A DNA stretch of 64,000 nucleotides from Camellia lanceoleosa (taxonomy: Eukaryota > Streptophyta > Magnoliopsida > Ericales > Theaceae). The position numbers and the translations under genes are program-made. Below the pieces are notes generated by a model, which saw only the letters and a program-made list of their open reading frames with translations, was not told where the DNA came from and searched no databases. Positions 45,807 to 56,823 of this stretch are shown in pieces; the first letter of the stretch is position 1; every line of letters begins with the position of its first letter. Location of the stretch: NCBI GenBank assembly GCA_025200525.1, contig CM045763.1:157300246-157364245 (forward strand), read 5' to 3'.

Positions 45807-46681
45807 GTTAGAGAGCTTGACTCAAACTCATGATATCTAGTTTTGACTACACTTATGTGTTTCTTTGCATTGCATTTGCATTGGTGCGCCTAGGACACCG
45901 CGTTTGCCGTATGCTATTCTTGAACGGTTTGCCAGAGGCTCGCTTTGAGAAGCGCGCCATAAGGCTGACCGGTTGCGAGCTCTGCCACGACGAGAACACA
46001 AACCTCGGTTTTTACCGGGGCACCCTTTTTGACAATTCGACCTAGTGCATATCGGAATCCATAGTGACCATTCCAAGCTAGGATAGGTTGCTTACCCGAT
46101 TGTAGGTTGTTTGAAACCGCTGTGTGCATAGTGAAACCCTAGCTCCCGACAAAATAGGACAGGGAAACCCTATCCCAACATAGGGGTGTTTTTGCTCTCA
46201 CTTGCTTGTTATGTGCTTTTAGAGTTGGCCTCTACAGGAATGCACGTATCAGTTTGCAAGTCTGGGTATTAGGCCTGCGGGCATCAGTTTTACCTGAGGG
46301 TATCAGTTTATAGGCAGAATTCAGTAGAGAGCATAGTCATCCAGCTTTACTTATATCTGTTCTAGTGAAGTCAGGCTGAGATGCTGTCTATTTTATTCTT
46401 TTGCAAGGTAGTCACGAAACTATAGCTTCAAAAGGCTCCAATATCCCCCCAGTACACCGGACTTGTGCTGATAGACTTTGTCAGGTCAGAGATTCAATTC
46501 AAGGGCAACCAGTGTTTCCTTCGCCAGTGGTAAGGCAAAAAAAGGCCAGTCAGGCACAGATCGCCAGTTCAACAGTCCTCAGATCAGCGGTCATTATCCA
46601 TCTCACTTGTGTGCAGTTGGGTTGAGATATCTGCTTTTACCTCAGGGAGATATACCGGTGGTTCAGTTAGATAAGCACAAT
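45807..46681 (+). other. Leader between primer-binding site and gag, unit A
   Basis: Non-coding sequence collinear with the unit B leader. It includes phrases such as GCGCCTAGGACACCG, GGAAACCCTATCCCAACATAG and the stem-loop at 46003. Repeated TATCAGTTT phrases occur at 46247-46315. No intron or ORF is supported. Confidence 0.5.
46003..46020 (+). ncRNA. Leader stem-loop of unit A (CCTCGG/CCGGGG)
   Basis: CCTCGG and CCGGGG pair around a short T-rich loop, about 215 bases after the primer-binding site. Unit B has CCCCGG/CTGGGG at the same place, changed on both sides but still pairing. A role in RNA packaging or dimerisation is a guess from position. Confidence 0.4.
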
Positions 46682-48082
46682 ATGGCATCTATGGAGGATA
46701 TGATGCGTCACTTCCAGGAGAGTATGCAAGCCATGCAGCAGGATGCTGCCCGTCAAGCAGAGTTTGCCGCACGCCAGGCCGAGGTTATGGCCCAACAGGC
46801 AAAAATGATTGCTAGACTTCAGCAACAGCAACAACCACAGCAAGCCGCAGCATCTGCTTCGCACCCACCTCTTCCCCAACCTAGAGTTCCAATACTCGGG
46901 GAGACTGCAAATGTCCAGGAAAATATGGACATTCCAACGAGGCCAGCTCCGCCCCCGATCCTACCACAGCTATCCAAAGCGCCCACCAATCTAGTGGATT
47001 CACCGTTTGAGTTTGAGGTGGATACAACAACGCTAAAAGTAAGCAAGCTAGAAAACTTTTCAAGAAGGCTCAAGGCGTAAAATCCATTCTGGACATAGAG
47101 GATGGATACACCGATTTGGTCGTGACTCTGCCGAACTGGTTCAAGATGCCACATATCGACTGCTTTGATGGTTCTGGAGACTCAATGGTGCACCTCCACC
47201 TGTTTTTTTGATATCCTGAGGCCAATGGGCTTGACCACAGCCCAGAAGCTGTCACTATTCGGCCGAACCATGTCTGGGATAGCCGCAATCTGGTACGCAA
47301 AATTGTAGAACTCTGTGAAACAGAACTGGGAAGAGCTGGCTGAGGCCTTTATTGCTCAATACTCCTACAACACACAGATCGAGGTCACGACTCGTGATCT
47401 CGAAGTCACCCGCCAAGAACCAAAGGAGGGTTTCTCAGAGTTCGTGACAAGATGGAGACCAAAGGCCTCGATGATGACTACAAGGCCTTTCGACAAAGAC
47501 CAAATAAGGATTGTTGTGTGCAACCTCCAGCCCAAGCTGATGCAAAAAATGATCGTCTTACCCCTTCCCACCTTTGCAGATCTACACGAGATTGGGGTAC
47601 AGATTGAGGACGCTATGAAGCAGAGCCTTATTAACCAGGAGAAGGAGCAGCCCAGGAAAACATTTACCTGCAGTTCGAATGTGACCACCAGTGGTGACGT
47701 AGCTGCTAGAACTTTAGACGTGTGCATGGTTACCACCACCACAAAAAAAACAGCCACCCCATTTATCGGTGCGTCTGGAACTAGCTCGCAAACAGCCAAA
47801 TACCCATCTCGGGGCCAAAAGGTGTTTACTCCACTATACATGCCCCTGTCCAAAGCTCTGGGGGTTCTGATCAAGAAAGGGCATCTGAAGCCCCTGGAGT
47901 CGTGGCCATTACCAAAGAACCTCCCTCTCTCACATAACCCAGCTGACTACTGTGCTTTCCATTAGCAAGCTAGCCATGACACTGACATGTGCTTTCGTCT
48001 TCGCCACGAAATACAAGATCTGATTGATAACAAGGTCATTGCCACACCAGTCTTGCAAAGTCTATCGGCAATTGATAAGTGA
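46682..48082 (+). pseudogene. Gag of Tat/Ogre-like unit A, broken
   Basis: The ATG at 46682 opens MASMEDMMRHFQESMQAMQQ and a Gln/Ala-rich helix. A frameshift near 47050 and stops near 47209 and 47310 interrupt the middle, where MPHIDCFDGSGD can be read. From 47315 the capsid part is clear: WEELAEAFIAQYSYNTQIEV, then QEPKEGFSEFVTRWR. The C-terminal zinc-binding region has YMPLSKALG, GHLKPLE, ADYCAFH (stop at 47963-47965) and FRLRHEIQDLIDNK. This layout is characteristic of Tat/Ogre Gag. It would form the particle shell; no pol follows. Confidence 0.85.
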
Positions 48083-49290
48083 ACTTGGGGGATAATGTGA
48101 CTATGTAATCGGGGGATGAACCACCTGCGGATGGCGCTTAGTTTACTCTAGATATGGGGATGGCACGCACTGTTTTGAGCATTTGTGAATGCTAGTTTTT
48201 GTACTTTCTGACTTGGGTATTCAGTCAGTTTTGTTGTCTTGTATACAGTCAGTCTTTTTGTACTATGTCAGTCGGGTCTGCTTTGTTGTATCGGACCAGT
48301 CCTGTTTGAGTTGAGTGATTTCAGAGGTGTTACCTCGGACATCACTATTTTGTTTTGTGTTCATCTTTTTGCTTTCTTTTGAGTCTATTTCTGTCTTGGA
48401 GTCAGTTACGCTAACAGATCTGAATGAAACAGCGGTGGTTTTCACACTCTTGTGTTTGCTTCTGCCTTGCGGCAGTTGTGCCAGAAGTTTGAATGAAATG
48501 ACGGTGCTTTTCACTTACTTTTCTGTGCCTTTTAAATCATTGCATCGACCTAAGTTTTTCAAAACTTTTGAACACTGTGTTGAAAATGAAGAGGGAGGAA
48601 TTCCTCGGGATTTGCAAAAATTTGATCAATTGAGAGAAAGAGAGGCGTGCTAAGCCCTTAATAAATGAGATCATGTTTGTTAACGTGAGTACTGAGAAGG
48701 ATCCTGGCTTGATCCGGATTGGTTCTACACTGTCTTCAGTGCGAGCGATTAGTCGCTTTCTTAAAAGATTTCGAAAAATGTTTTGCGCAGTCCTGCGAAG
48801 GCCTGTGTGGAATCGCTCTTAAGATTGTGCAATCTAGGATCGCTCTCAGCCTCGAGACTTGACCCCCTTTCAAACCTTGAACTTGGATTCAGAATGTTCA
48901 ACTGTCAACTACAATGCAAGGCCTGTGTGGCCGAATCAGAAGCAGCCCATGAATTAGGGGTGAGAATATCATATGTGATCAAAAGAAAGCTTGTAAAGCT
49001 GGATCAGGAACACCCCTCGAACTGGGGGCAAAAATGTCCGATGTGCTCGAAGAGCCGAAGATGGATCATTCTGCAAACCAATGAAGACCGGCAAGAATGC
49101 CAAATCTCGGAAGGGAAGAAAGAAGAAAGTATTGCTGAAGGACAACCAAGTTCCTATCTACAATACTAGGGGCAAATTCAACCCCCATAGGATGGACTCC
49201 AACATCATCAGTAAACAGCAGCCATTCTCCTGGACTCAGATGGCCTCGAGATCCTAAAACCATTTGACATGAACAAAGCTACACTTTTAC
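48083..49290 (+). other. Post-gag non-coding region, unit A
   Basis: No coding sequence is supported. The region is collinear with 56700-57830 of unit B, sharing AATGAAACAGC, GAGGAAGGAATTCCTC and ATCCTGGCTTGA phrases. Repeated CAGTCAG motifs occur at 48225-48300. Protease and reverse transcriptase would be expected here in a full element and are absent. Confidence 0.55.
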
Positions 49291-49299
49291 TCTTGAAAG

Positions 49300-49498
49300 G
49301 CTCGTTGGGCCGAAAACCCAGAAGGGCGACCCAGGCAAAAGTTAGAGCAAGAAAAACAAAAAAAAAAAAGTGAAAAATGCATAGAATGAAAAAAAAAAAA
49401 GAAGAAAAGAAATGAAAAGAAAAGGAATTGAAAATAAAAGAAAAACAGAGCTCGCAAGGTTGAAAACCCAGAAGGTCGGCCTTGGCAAAAGTTAGAGC
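49300..49498 (+). ncRNA. Paired stem-loops flanking a purine-rich tract, unit A
   Basis: Stem-loop a (49300-49348) is GCTC...GAGC enclosing TTGGG/CCCAG and an apical CCC-AGAA-GGG. Stem-loop b (49450-49498) is GCTC...GAGC enclosing CAAGG/CCTTG. Both share the phrase GAAAACCC before the apex and CAAAAGTTAGAGC at the end. Between them are about 100 bases of almost only A and G. The inner stems differ between a and b on both sides yet still pair, which argues for a kept structure. Whether it acts as RNA is unproven. Confidence 0.5.
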
Positions 49499-49509
49499 GC
49501 AAAAGGAGA

Positions 49510-49575
49510 GGTTAATACCCGAGTGTACCTTAACCTGAACTACGTAAGGCTTGATTCCCATCTTTGGGATACGTA
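49510..49575 (+). ncRNA. GGTTAA/TTAACC and CTACGTA/TACGTAG hairpins, unit A
   Basis: GGTTAA at 49510 pairs with TTAACC near 49529. Next, CTACGTA near 49540 pairs with TACGTAG near 49569 around a TTGATTCC-containing loop, followed by GCAACTT. Both hairpins are kept in unit B, and the second also in the left element at 2588. Confidence 0.45.
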
Positions 49576-49732
49576 GGCAACTTCACTGTGAAGTCTAGTC
49601 GTAAACACTTCCAAATTGATTGTGCCCATGTAATGGTTTTGATCATCTTTGCCTTCTCTATATTCGAGAGAGTTTGGTTGTGTTCGTCACTCTGAGGATT
49701 GACTACAATGCGCTGCGGTGCCATTCAGACAA

Positions 49733-49838
49733 GGGGCAACTCTCCATTGCCCTACAATGTGCTGCGGTGCTATTTTAACAAGGGGCAACTTTCCGTTGCC
49801 ATGTAGTGTCTTTCAAATAAGGGGCAATTCTCCATTGT
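49733..49838 (+). repeat. Three GGGGCAAC mini-hairpins, unit A
   Basis: AAGGGGCAAC is followed by a 4-5 base pyrimidine spacer and GTTGCC or ATTGCC, so each unit folds back. Units lie at 49733-49752, 49784-49800 and 49822-49838. The purine half resembles the polypurine tract at 2759. Confidence 0.6.
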
Positions 49839-49839
49839 T

Positions 49840-51480
49840 ATGAATCCGAGGTTGTGCATCTCAAGAGTAGGTTCTGTGCTCGTTGAGTAGTGGACGTTTG
49901 CAAAAACAGTTTTTGAGAATTTTTACTAAGGTTGAATAATTTTCTCGAAAATTATTTCGTTTTTCCAAAACTGGACCATTTCTTGGACCTAAAAAAAAAA
50001 AAGGGAAAATTTTCAGTGCTCATAGCCTAACTTGCATGATTTCAAATCAAAAAGTTGAACAAGTATGTTAATCTAACTCTCATATTGATTAAAATTGTTT
50101 TAGTAGAAAGCCCAAAACAAAAAATGGTCAAATTGATGAACTAGGGGCACAGTTGCGTCAGGTGTTCTATCTTTTCCCCATTGTCAACATACTTGCCAGA
50201 AAGGGCACTATACTTGCCAGAAAGGGCACTCTACCTGCTAGAAAAGGGCACAACTAAAGTTAACAACAAAGGGCTGAAAGCTCTCTCATCCTCCAAGCAG
50301 CGAGGTATCAAGGCAAGTGCGAAGCATGAATTGAAAATAGAGCAGGGTATTCCACTCCCTCATCTGGACAGATCTAATTACGTCCAAACTCCCCAGTAAA
50401 ACATCGTCAACCGATGTCACCTGCAGATTTGCTACACACCTAGTTGTAGTGCAACCCCTCTGTGGGAGAAACTCACTAGCTGTGCGCAGAAGAATGAGAA
50501 TCTAGCAGAATGCTAGGGGCAAGAGCCCGCAACCTTTAATTTATCCATCAACCACCCAGGGGAGGGATAAAAAAAAACGAGAGATTGAAGAATAGAGAGA
50601 TGTGCGTTGAGAGAAAAAGTGAGGAAAAGGGCTTTTTCAGAAAAATAGAGATTGAGTGCCAGAGTGATGTGAGAATCAAAAATAAGAAAGGATGGGAAAT
50701 AATACCTGAAGAAACAGGCTCCCTATGCACGTCTGAGTGTCGTGTCTTTTGTTTTGTGTTGATTCTTGTTTTGAGTCGTTTCGAGTGTTTCTCAATGTGT
50801 TTAGGTTGTTTACCTTTTGTTTTTCTTTGTTGAGTTGTAGTGCACTGTGTTCAGTCATAGACTCAATACCCGGTCAAAAAATCATTTCTCATTTCAATTA
50901 AAAAAATGAATCGTTTTGTGCTCAGAATGCTGTGCCATTCTCCACATATGTGCAAAACAAGATTTCTTTCTTTCGTAAAACCGCAAGGTTTAACCCAGGT
51001 CATCTCAGAATAGTAGAACAAAGACCTATCTGAAGCTACATAGGTTCTAGACTGCAAAGCAAGAGAAAAGAGGGAAAATTTGGAGCATCTTAGTGTGTTT
51101 CAACTTCAGCAAATTCCGAGATTGCATTCCATATGCACCTCCTCAGGTCTTGTCAATGCTCCGAAGTATGAGTGTGCCTCTACCTCAAGCTCAAGCTCTA
51201 ACTTGTTTCGAGCCAGAATGGCGATCAGAAGTGCTCTCCCTGAGGATCATTCCTTGCCAGAGTTATCTTGGCTATGTTTGCAATGAGGGAAAATTGTGAA
51301 TATGATCAGGAAGAAAAGCGACATCCGTGGCTTCTACATATTTTAGAACGTTTGTACTGTGCGTTGAAGGTAAGTGTTCGAAGAACACAAGGGGAGATCC
51401 TCATCAGAGTAGAGCAGTTCATCGCCACTCACCCCATGAGGTGCTTTTTAAAGTGCCACTTTATTTATTGCATTCCCTAT
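49840..51480 (+). other. 3' non-coding part of internal region 1
   Basis: No gene is supported. An imperfect 21-bp repeat (ATACTTGCCAGAAAGGGCAC) occurs about three times at 50189-50250. A long perfect inverted repeat, AATAATTTTC-TC-GAAAATTATT, is at about 49933. The region is collinear with unit B up to about 51130 / 59570. After that it differs, and 51480 abuts LTR2 with no polypurine tract. Confidence 0.5.
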
Positions 51481-51863
51481 TGTGGACACCCCATTTTTGA
51501 CCATCCTCAAGACTTGGACGTCACCGCTTGAACACTCGGTGATTACCCATGTTCGTGTTCGTCTTGAGTTCCCGGAGGTCTCGGCTACGCGCCTTGCCTC
51601 AGGATCTCTCGACTCGACTGTTTCGTGTTTGGTTTTGCACCAAACACTTATGCTTTGCCTTGGAGGGGCAGGGAATGGCTTGTGGGCCATCCCCACACTC
51701 CACTGGCCATGGCTTGAGGCCACCGGCTGTGTTTTGTTGCCACCGACCGGCACTCTTGATGGCCGTCCGGCTATCTTTCTTTGGTCAATTGCACTTTTGG
51801 CCAGCCAACTACTATGCATCTGCTTTTGCAGATATTTTTGGGCAGCTGGCATACACTGTCACC

Positions 51864-51918
51864 CCCTCCATACACGTGTATGGAGGGATTGCCCTCTTGT
51901 TAGCTTCCTTTGGAAGCT
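51864..51918. promoter_or_regulatory. Two palindromes upstream of the LTR2 TATA box
   Basis: A perfect 24-base palindrome at 51864-51887 has CCCTCCATACAC as half-site and a central CACGTG G-box. A second inverted repeat at 51902-51918 is AGCTTCC-TTT-GGAAGCT. LTR1 has inverted repeats at the same two places with different but again self-complementary arms. Confidence 0.6.
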
Positions 51919-51934
51919 TTACAAGAGATAATTG

Positions 51935-51944
51935 TCTATAAAAG
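51935..51944 (+). promoter_or_regulatory. LTR2 TATA box
   Basis: TCTATAAAAG lies 16 bases after the second palindrome and before a TCTTCTCTC leader start. It is the probable core promoter of unit B. Confidence 0.65.
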
Positions 51945-54900
51945 AGAGGGTCTTCTCTCTTGTTGGGGGTTAGACATTTTAGACAGCATTTTCAGAGGGT
52001 TTTAAGTTCTAGGGTTAGGGTTTGCATACATCCTATCTCTATATCTCTCTTTGTGTATTTTGTGTGTGTTTTGCCTTGGTTTTGCACACAAACACCCACC
52101 ATCACACCTTTTCTTGGAGTTGAGGCCCTTGAGGGTTATTTTTGGAGTTTTGGAGCTGGTTTGAGCTTGAGGAACCAACTGGTCCACCATTGGTGAAAGA
52201 GGTCTACAAGGGTGAGAAACTAGTCCCTTTATTCCCCATTTTTGCATAGTTTATTTGCCTATCTTGCATCTATTTTTGGGCTTAGTGTATAACATAAAAA
52301 AGTTCTTTTTTTTATCCCTCTAAATAGTTGGTTAAGGTTGCTTCAAGCTTTGGGGTTGTTTGACCCCTCTTAAGTCTTGAAAGGCCCCTTTTTGTGCCAT
52401 TTTGAGTGGACTCCGGGACCATTGAGTTTGGGCCTCCTCACCACTGAAATCTTGAGGGATTTCAGAGGTGAGGATGGTGTCTTGAGGTCCTAGGAAGGAG
52501 AGGGCCACCCCCCTCTCCTTGTTGTCCTTGAAAAGGACCATTTTTGCCTCTTGAGAGAGCACCATGTTTAAGTGTATGTTGACCATGCCTTAGCTGTTTT
52601 TCATGCTTATTATGTCATAATATGCCTCTGTTTTTAGTTGGTTTTGGTACACCATGCTTTCTTAGCATGCATGCCTTGTAGTGCCATGTTTAGGCCTTAA
52701 CATGTTTTAAGCTTTGACCTTGGTTTTAGCATGATTTTGGCTTAGCTTTGTAAAGCTTTTATGCATGTTTTTATATGCTTAAGGTCTGTTTTCAATTGTT
52801 TAGGCCATACGTGACATGCCTTGTATAGCAACCTTGCATTTTGGCTTGCTAGCCTTGGATGTGTGAGTGTGTAGCATGCATTACTTGGTTTGTTTCAGTG
52901 GTTTGGCACCTTTTATAACATGATTTTAGAGCTTTCTATGTATGCCATATGTCCATGTTTCCCCTTTTAAGTGTGCTTAAAAGTCTCTTCTTTGTGCTTA
53001 AGTGTTGGGCCTCGTATGCATGCATGTTTGTGTGTACACTAGTCTTCATTCCCTTGGCATTTGGCCACTGTTTTGGACCTAGTTTAGGGTTGTCCAATTA
53101 TTGTAAGTCCATCCCTTGGCATGTTGTTGCATGCTTAGCTTATGACATGTTGTTGCATGTTGAAATGGTATTGCATTTGGTATGCATTTTCCTCCTTATT
53201 TTGGTTGCTTAACATGCCATATGTTTTGCGTCTTTGTGTGTTGGCATTGTACCTTGTATGCTTATTTAACTTACATGCTTGTTATGTGCCTTGCATGCTT
53301 CCCATATGCTCATGTTGCATGCTAGCTCACATGCCTAGATTACTTCGCATTGGCATGCATGCTTCACCTCTTGATCAAGCCATGATAGAGGTTGAAAGCC
53401 CCTTGGTTTGTTTATGTGCATTGCATTTCATTTGAAATCAAAATGCACACTTGATTCTTTGGGCCGTCATGCATGGAAATGCGCAATTGGTGATCCACGA
53501 ATCGAGGCCCATCCTCCTTTGAGTCCTTCACATGATAAGGGGTGTGGTTGGTGCATACATAGCTTGAAATGCATTGCCATGCTATGCTTTGTCCTCTGCT
53601 GCTGTCAACTGCAGGTTCTGCAGGGAGTTTTGGCCAACCGGCCATCCATTGTTGGCCGATGGATTAATTTGTGGCCGATAACCATCATACATGGCCGGTG
53701 GCCATCCCTCCCAGCCGGTGGTGTTCCACAGTGCCCAGAGAGCATACCTTGGGAGTTGAGCAATTTTCAGAGGAGCAGAACAGTCAAAGCAGAGGCAGCT
53801 TGTGCATGACAGTGACTTCCGAGCGGAATCGGACACGCATCGCATCGGACCCTCTTCCCGAGGCTATTTATTTCTTAAATTAGATTAATTAATTTGCTTA
53901 ATTAATTAGGTGGTCTGTAATATTTAATTAGCTTGTTAGTTAGTTAAATTATATTATTCTTTTGGTCCCTCCGAGTGAGGGCGTATTTGTAATAAGTGTG
54001 GGTGAGTGTGTGCATGTCTTCCAACCCCCATTTCTTTCTCCCTTTTACTTACCTGCTTTTGATGGTTAGTGTTAGGGCATATTTACTTCAGCATACCTTA
54101 TGCTATGCATGCGTGCATCATTCATCAATCTTGCATGCATCGGGCTCAGTACATCATGCTAACTGCACTTGTATTTCAAATCTAACTTGAATATATGCTA
54201 CTTGCGCATTTCACATGCCATCCTAGGATTAGCCGAGCCTATTCTAGCGACATTCTGTATGCGATGCATTAGGCACTTAAACATGGACTTGGATCATGCA
54301 TGATTACTAACATGTTCTTTGTTTTGGCTCGGAGTACGATGTAAGCTTTTATGCTTTAGCATACTGCATGCGTGTGTGTGTTGCCATGATAGCATGCTTA
54401 CCATGTGGCTAGATGCTTATATGATATAAATTGCCTGAATGCCTGTGGGTGGAGGTTGGATTGTTTGAGTTGGAATAACTCATTGAAATCCGTATTTTAG
54501 CCTACTTGCGAGTAGCAAATTCCAAAGCGTTTTCCAAACAAACGGATATGCAATGTTTTGTTCCAAATTAGACAGTCTAGTCTATACTTGTTTGCTGTGC
54601 GCATAACATAGTAACTCTAGAGTAATAATCGGAACAAGAACACATAAAGTTTTCAAAACAAGATATCACGGTTAGTAGAGGTCGATCTACGGATCGGGCG
54701 AGAGGGGGTGCTCATAGCTGACCTTCCCCAATCGTACCCAAGCTCCTGAGCCGAGGCAACTTTGGTAATGACGGACACGTGGCCTTTGGCACCGAGTCAG
54801 GGTTTCCTAAATTCCCCCCAAAAAAATATTTAGGTGGCGACTCTGTATCTGGCAAAGCAGTCCATGTTTGGCACTTCTTTACAAAAATCTATTTTCTCAA

Positions 54901-55000
54901 AACGATTTGCCAGATTTGGACTCTTTGGTTTAGATTTAGAACCGTGACAAATCGAGTCCGAACTGTAGCGAGGTTCCCCTTGCGGGCTTGTTACAGTTTC

Positions 55001-55018
55001 TGGCGACTCTACTGGGGA
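55001..55018 (+). other. Primer-binding site of unit B
   Basis: TGGCGACTCTACTGGGGA lies five bases after the LTR end. It is the Ogre/Tat type of site, described as complementary to tRNA-Arg, and supports the lineage call. Confidence 0.8.
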
Positions 55019-55217
55019 GATTAAATAGCTTGACTCAAACTCGTGATATCTTGTTTTGACTACACTTATGTGTTTCTTTGCATTGCATGTGCATTGGTGT
55101 GCCTAGGACACCGTGTTGGCCATCTGCTATTCCTGAGCGGTTTGCCGGAGGCTTGACTTTGTCAAAGTATGGCATAAGGCTGACCGGTTGCGGGCTCTGC
55201 TAGTGTGGGAACACAAA

Positions 55218-55234
55218 CCCCGGTTTTACTGGGG
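55218..55234 (+). ncRNA. Leader stem-loop of unit B (CCCCGG/CTGGGG)
   Basis: This is the counterpart of 46003-46020 in unit A. Both arms differ from unit A yet still pair, counting G-T wobbles. Confidence 0.4.
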
Positions 55235-55738
55235 CACCCCTTTTGACCATTCGACCTAGTGCATATTCGGAATCCATAGTGACCATTCCAAACTACGACA
55301 AGTTACTTACCCAATATAGGTTGTTTGGAACTGCTGTGTGCGTAGTAAAACCCTAGCTGCTGACAAAATAGGATAGGGAAACCCTACCCTAACATAGGGG
55401 TGTTTTGGCTCTCTTTTACATGCTATGTGCTTTTAGAGTGTATCTCTACAGGGAACGTGCATATCAGTTTGCAAGTATGAGTATCAGGCTTGAGGGCACC
55501 AGTATCAGTATTTGTGAGAATCAATTATATTTGTGATCGATTGATATTTGAGGCATTGAGTCTAAACGAGGATCGATAGTAGAGTAGAGTTGTTCTACAC
55601 TGCGTTTGATCCGTTTAATTTGAAATCTTGTATTTCTTTTTTCGATTCGAAGAGTTGATCTGAGAATAGCTAGTGTTCCCCCTTGCTGAGGCAAGACAGA
55701 TATCTGATCCGTCAGTCACCGCTCGAAATAGTGGACCT

Positions 55739-56823
55739 ATGATGACGCAGAATTCGGAAGAGATTATGGTTATGACAGCCGCATTAGATGAAGGAATCAC
55801 TCTACAAAGTGAGACCAATGTTGATGTGCCGCATCCACCCAGGTCACCTGCTGCGCGCCCGATCTGGGAACCCCAGTTGTATCAGGCTCGTGAGCCCACC
55901 ATATTTGAGTTGATGGGGATGATAGGTGACTTCCAGAAGTCCGTGGCGGATCTCGCCTACGGGATGTCAGCTTCGCCACCAGCCACACCATATGTCGGGC
56001 ATTTTGTACCCCAGGAGCCCCCATTACTGGGACGGATTGTGATCGAGCTGAGCCAACCGGAGATGGCCTCCAACTATAACAATGACGTATCAACATCAAC
56101 CCAAACCCTCGATCAGGCTGAGGCCAGAGGTAAAGACAAAATGAAGGAAGATGCCAATCCCATTGAACAACTGCTGTGGGAGCCAAGGCTTTGAAGGCCG
56201 GAGGGATGAGTAAGCAACAAGTATTCGCAGTCCTGACCAAGACCGTGGATAATGTTTTCCTTGCTCCAACTGAAGGCAGTACCGGCCAATCAGAAAACCA
56301 GGATAGGCCCCGTCATGCCAGAACAGTTCCTCCAATTCCCAACCTTGCACCTGGGAAGGATCAGAAAGTCAAGGCAGTGCCTGCCGACCCTTTTGCTAGT
56401 GCGTCTAGCAAGAATACTCAGGCCTCAAAGTACCTACCCCGAGGGCGCAGGGTCTTCCATGCTCTTTATATGCCCTTGTCCAAAGCACTTCAAATCCTGG
56501 CCGAAAGAGGGCACCTTAAACCCCTAGAGCCCAGGCCTCTCCCGAAGAATCTCTCTCCCACACATGATGCTGCTTTGTACTGTGCGTACCACCAGCAAAC
56601 AGGTCATGCTACCGATAACTGTTTCCACCTCCGTCATGAGGTGCAAGACTTGATCGACAACGAGGTTATCCTCCCACCCACTTCAGCCAAGTCTGTTAGC
56701 TGTTGGACTTTGAGGATACTGATACTGCGAGTATGTAATCAGGAAGCGAACCACCTACGGGCGACGCCCGGTATTTTTGGATGTGGCGTCTGGCACGCAT
56801 TTTTGAGCATCTGCGACTGCTAG
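55739..56823 (+). pseudogene. Gag of Tat/Ogre-like unit B, centre deleted
   Basis: The first true ATG is at 55739. The N-terminal part (PTIFELMGMIGDFQKSVADL) is unlike that of unit A. The frame shifts near 56180. The second part goes directly to YLPRGRRVF, YMPLSKALQILAERGHLKP, YCAYHQQTGHATDNCFHLRH and EVQDLIDNEV, the Tat/Ogre zinc-binding end. The capsid core seen in unit A (AEAFIAQYSYNT and neighbours) is absent, so about 250 codons are lost. Its product could not form a normal particle; the unit would depend on Gag from elsewhere. Confidence 0.8.

Larger units (their letters stand above)
41543..51480 (+). mobile_element. Tat/Ogre-like non-autonomous unit A: LTR1 plus internal region 1
   Basis: LTR1 (41543-45783) is followed by a primer-binding site, a leader, a broken gag (46682-48082) and about 3.4 kb of non-coding DNA with conserved stem-loops. 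There is no protease, reverse transcriptase or integrase. No polypurine tract precedes LTR2 at 51481, so the 3' part present in unit B (PMD gene and tract) is missing here. It therefore looks like a recombinant or an element interrupted by unit B. Confidence 0.85.
51481..54995 (+). repeat. LTR2 of Tat/Ogre-like unit B
   Basis: It starts TGTGGACACCCC and ends TTGTTACA, 3515 bp. It shares the palindrome, TATA box and leader layout with LTR1, and the downstream phrases CCTCCGAGTGAGGGCG and ACGGATATGCAATGTTTTGT. GGCCGGC-type motifs lie at 51715-51790 and 53630-53730. LTR1 and LTR2 differ so much that they are unlikely to be the two ends of one recent element. Confidence 0.88.

Noticed and set aside
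52949..53809. Series of 77-133-codon ORFs in LTR2
   Set aside because: They are rich in Cys, Leu and His from GCATG/TTGCATG-rich LTR sequence, not conserved with LTR1, and lack any domain.
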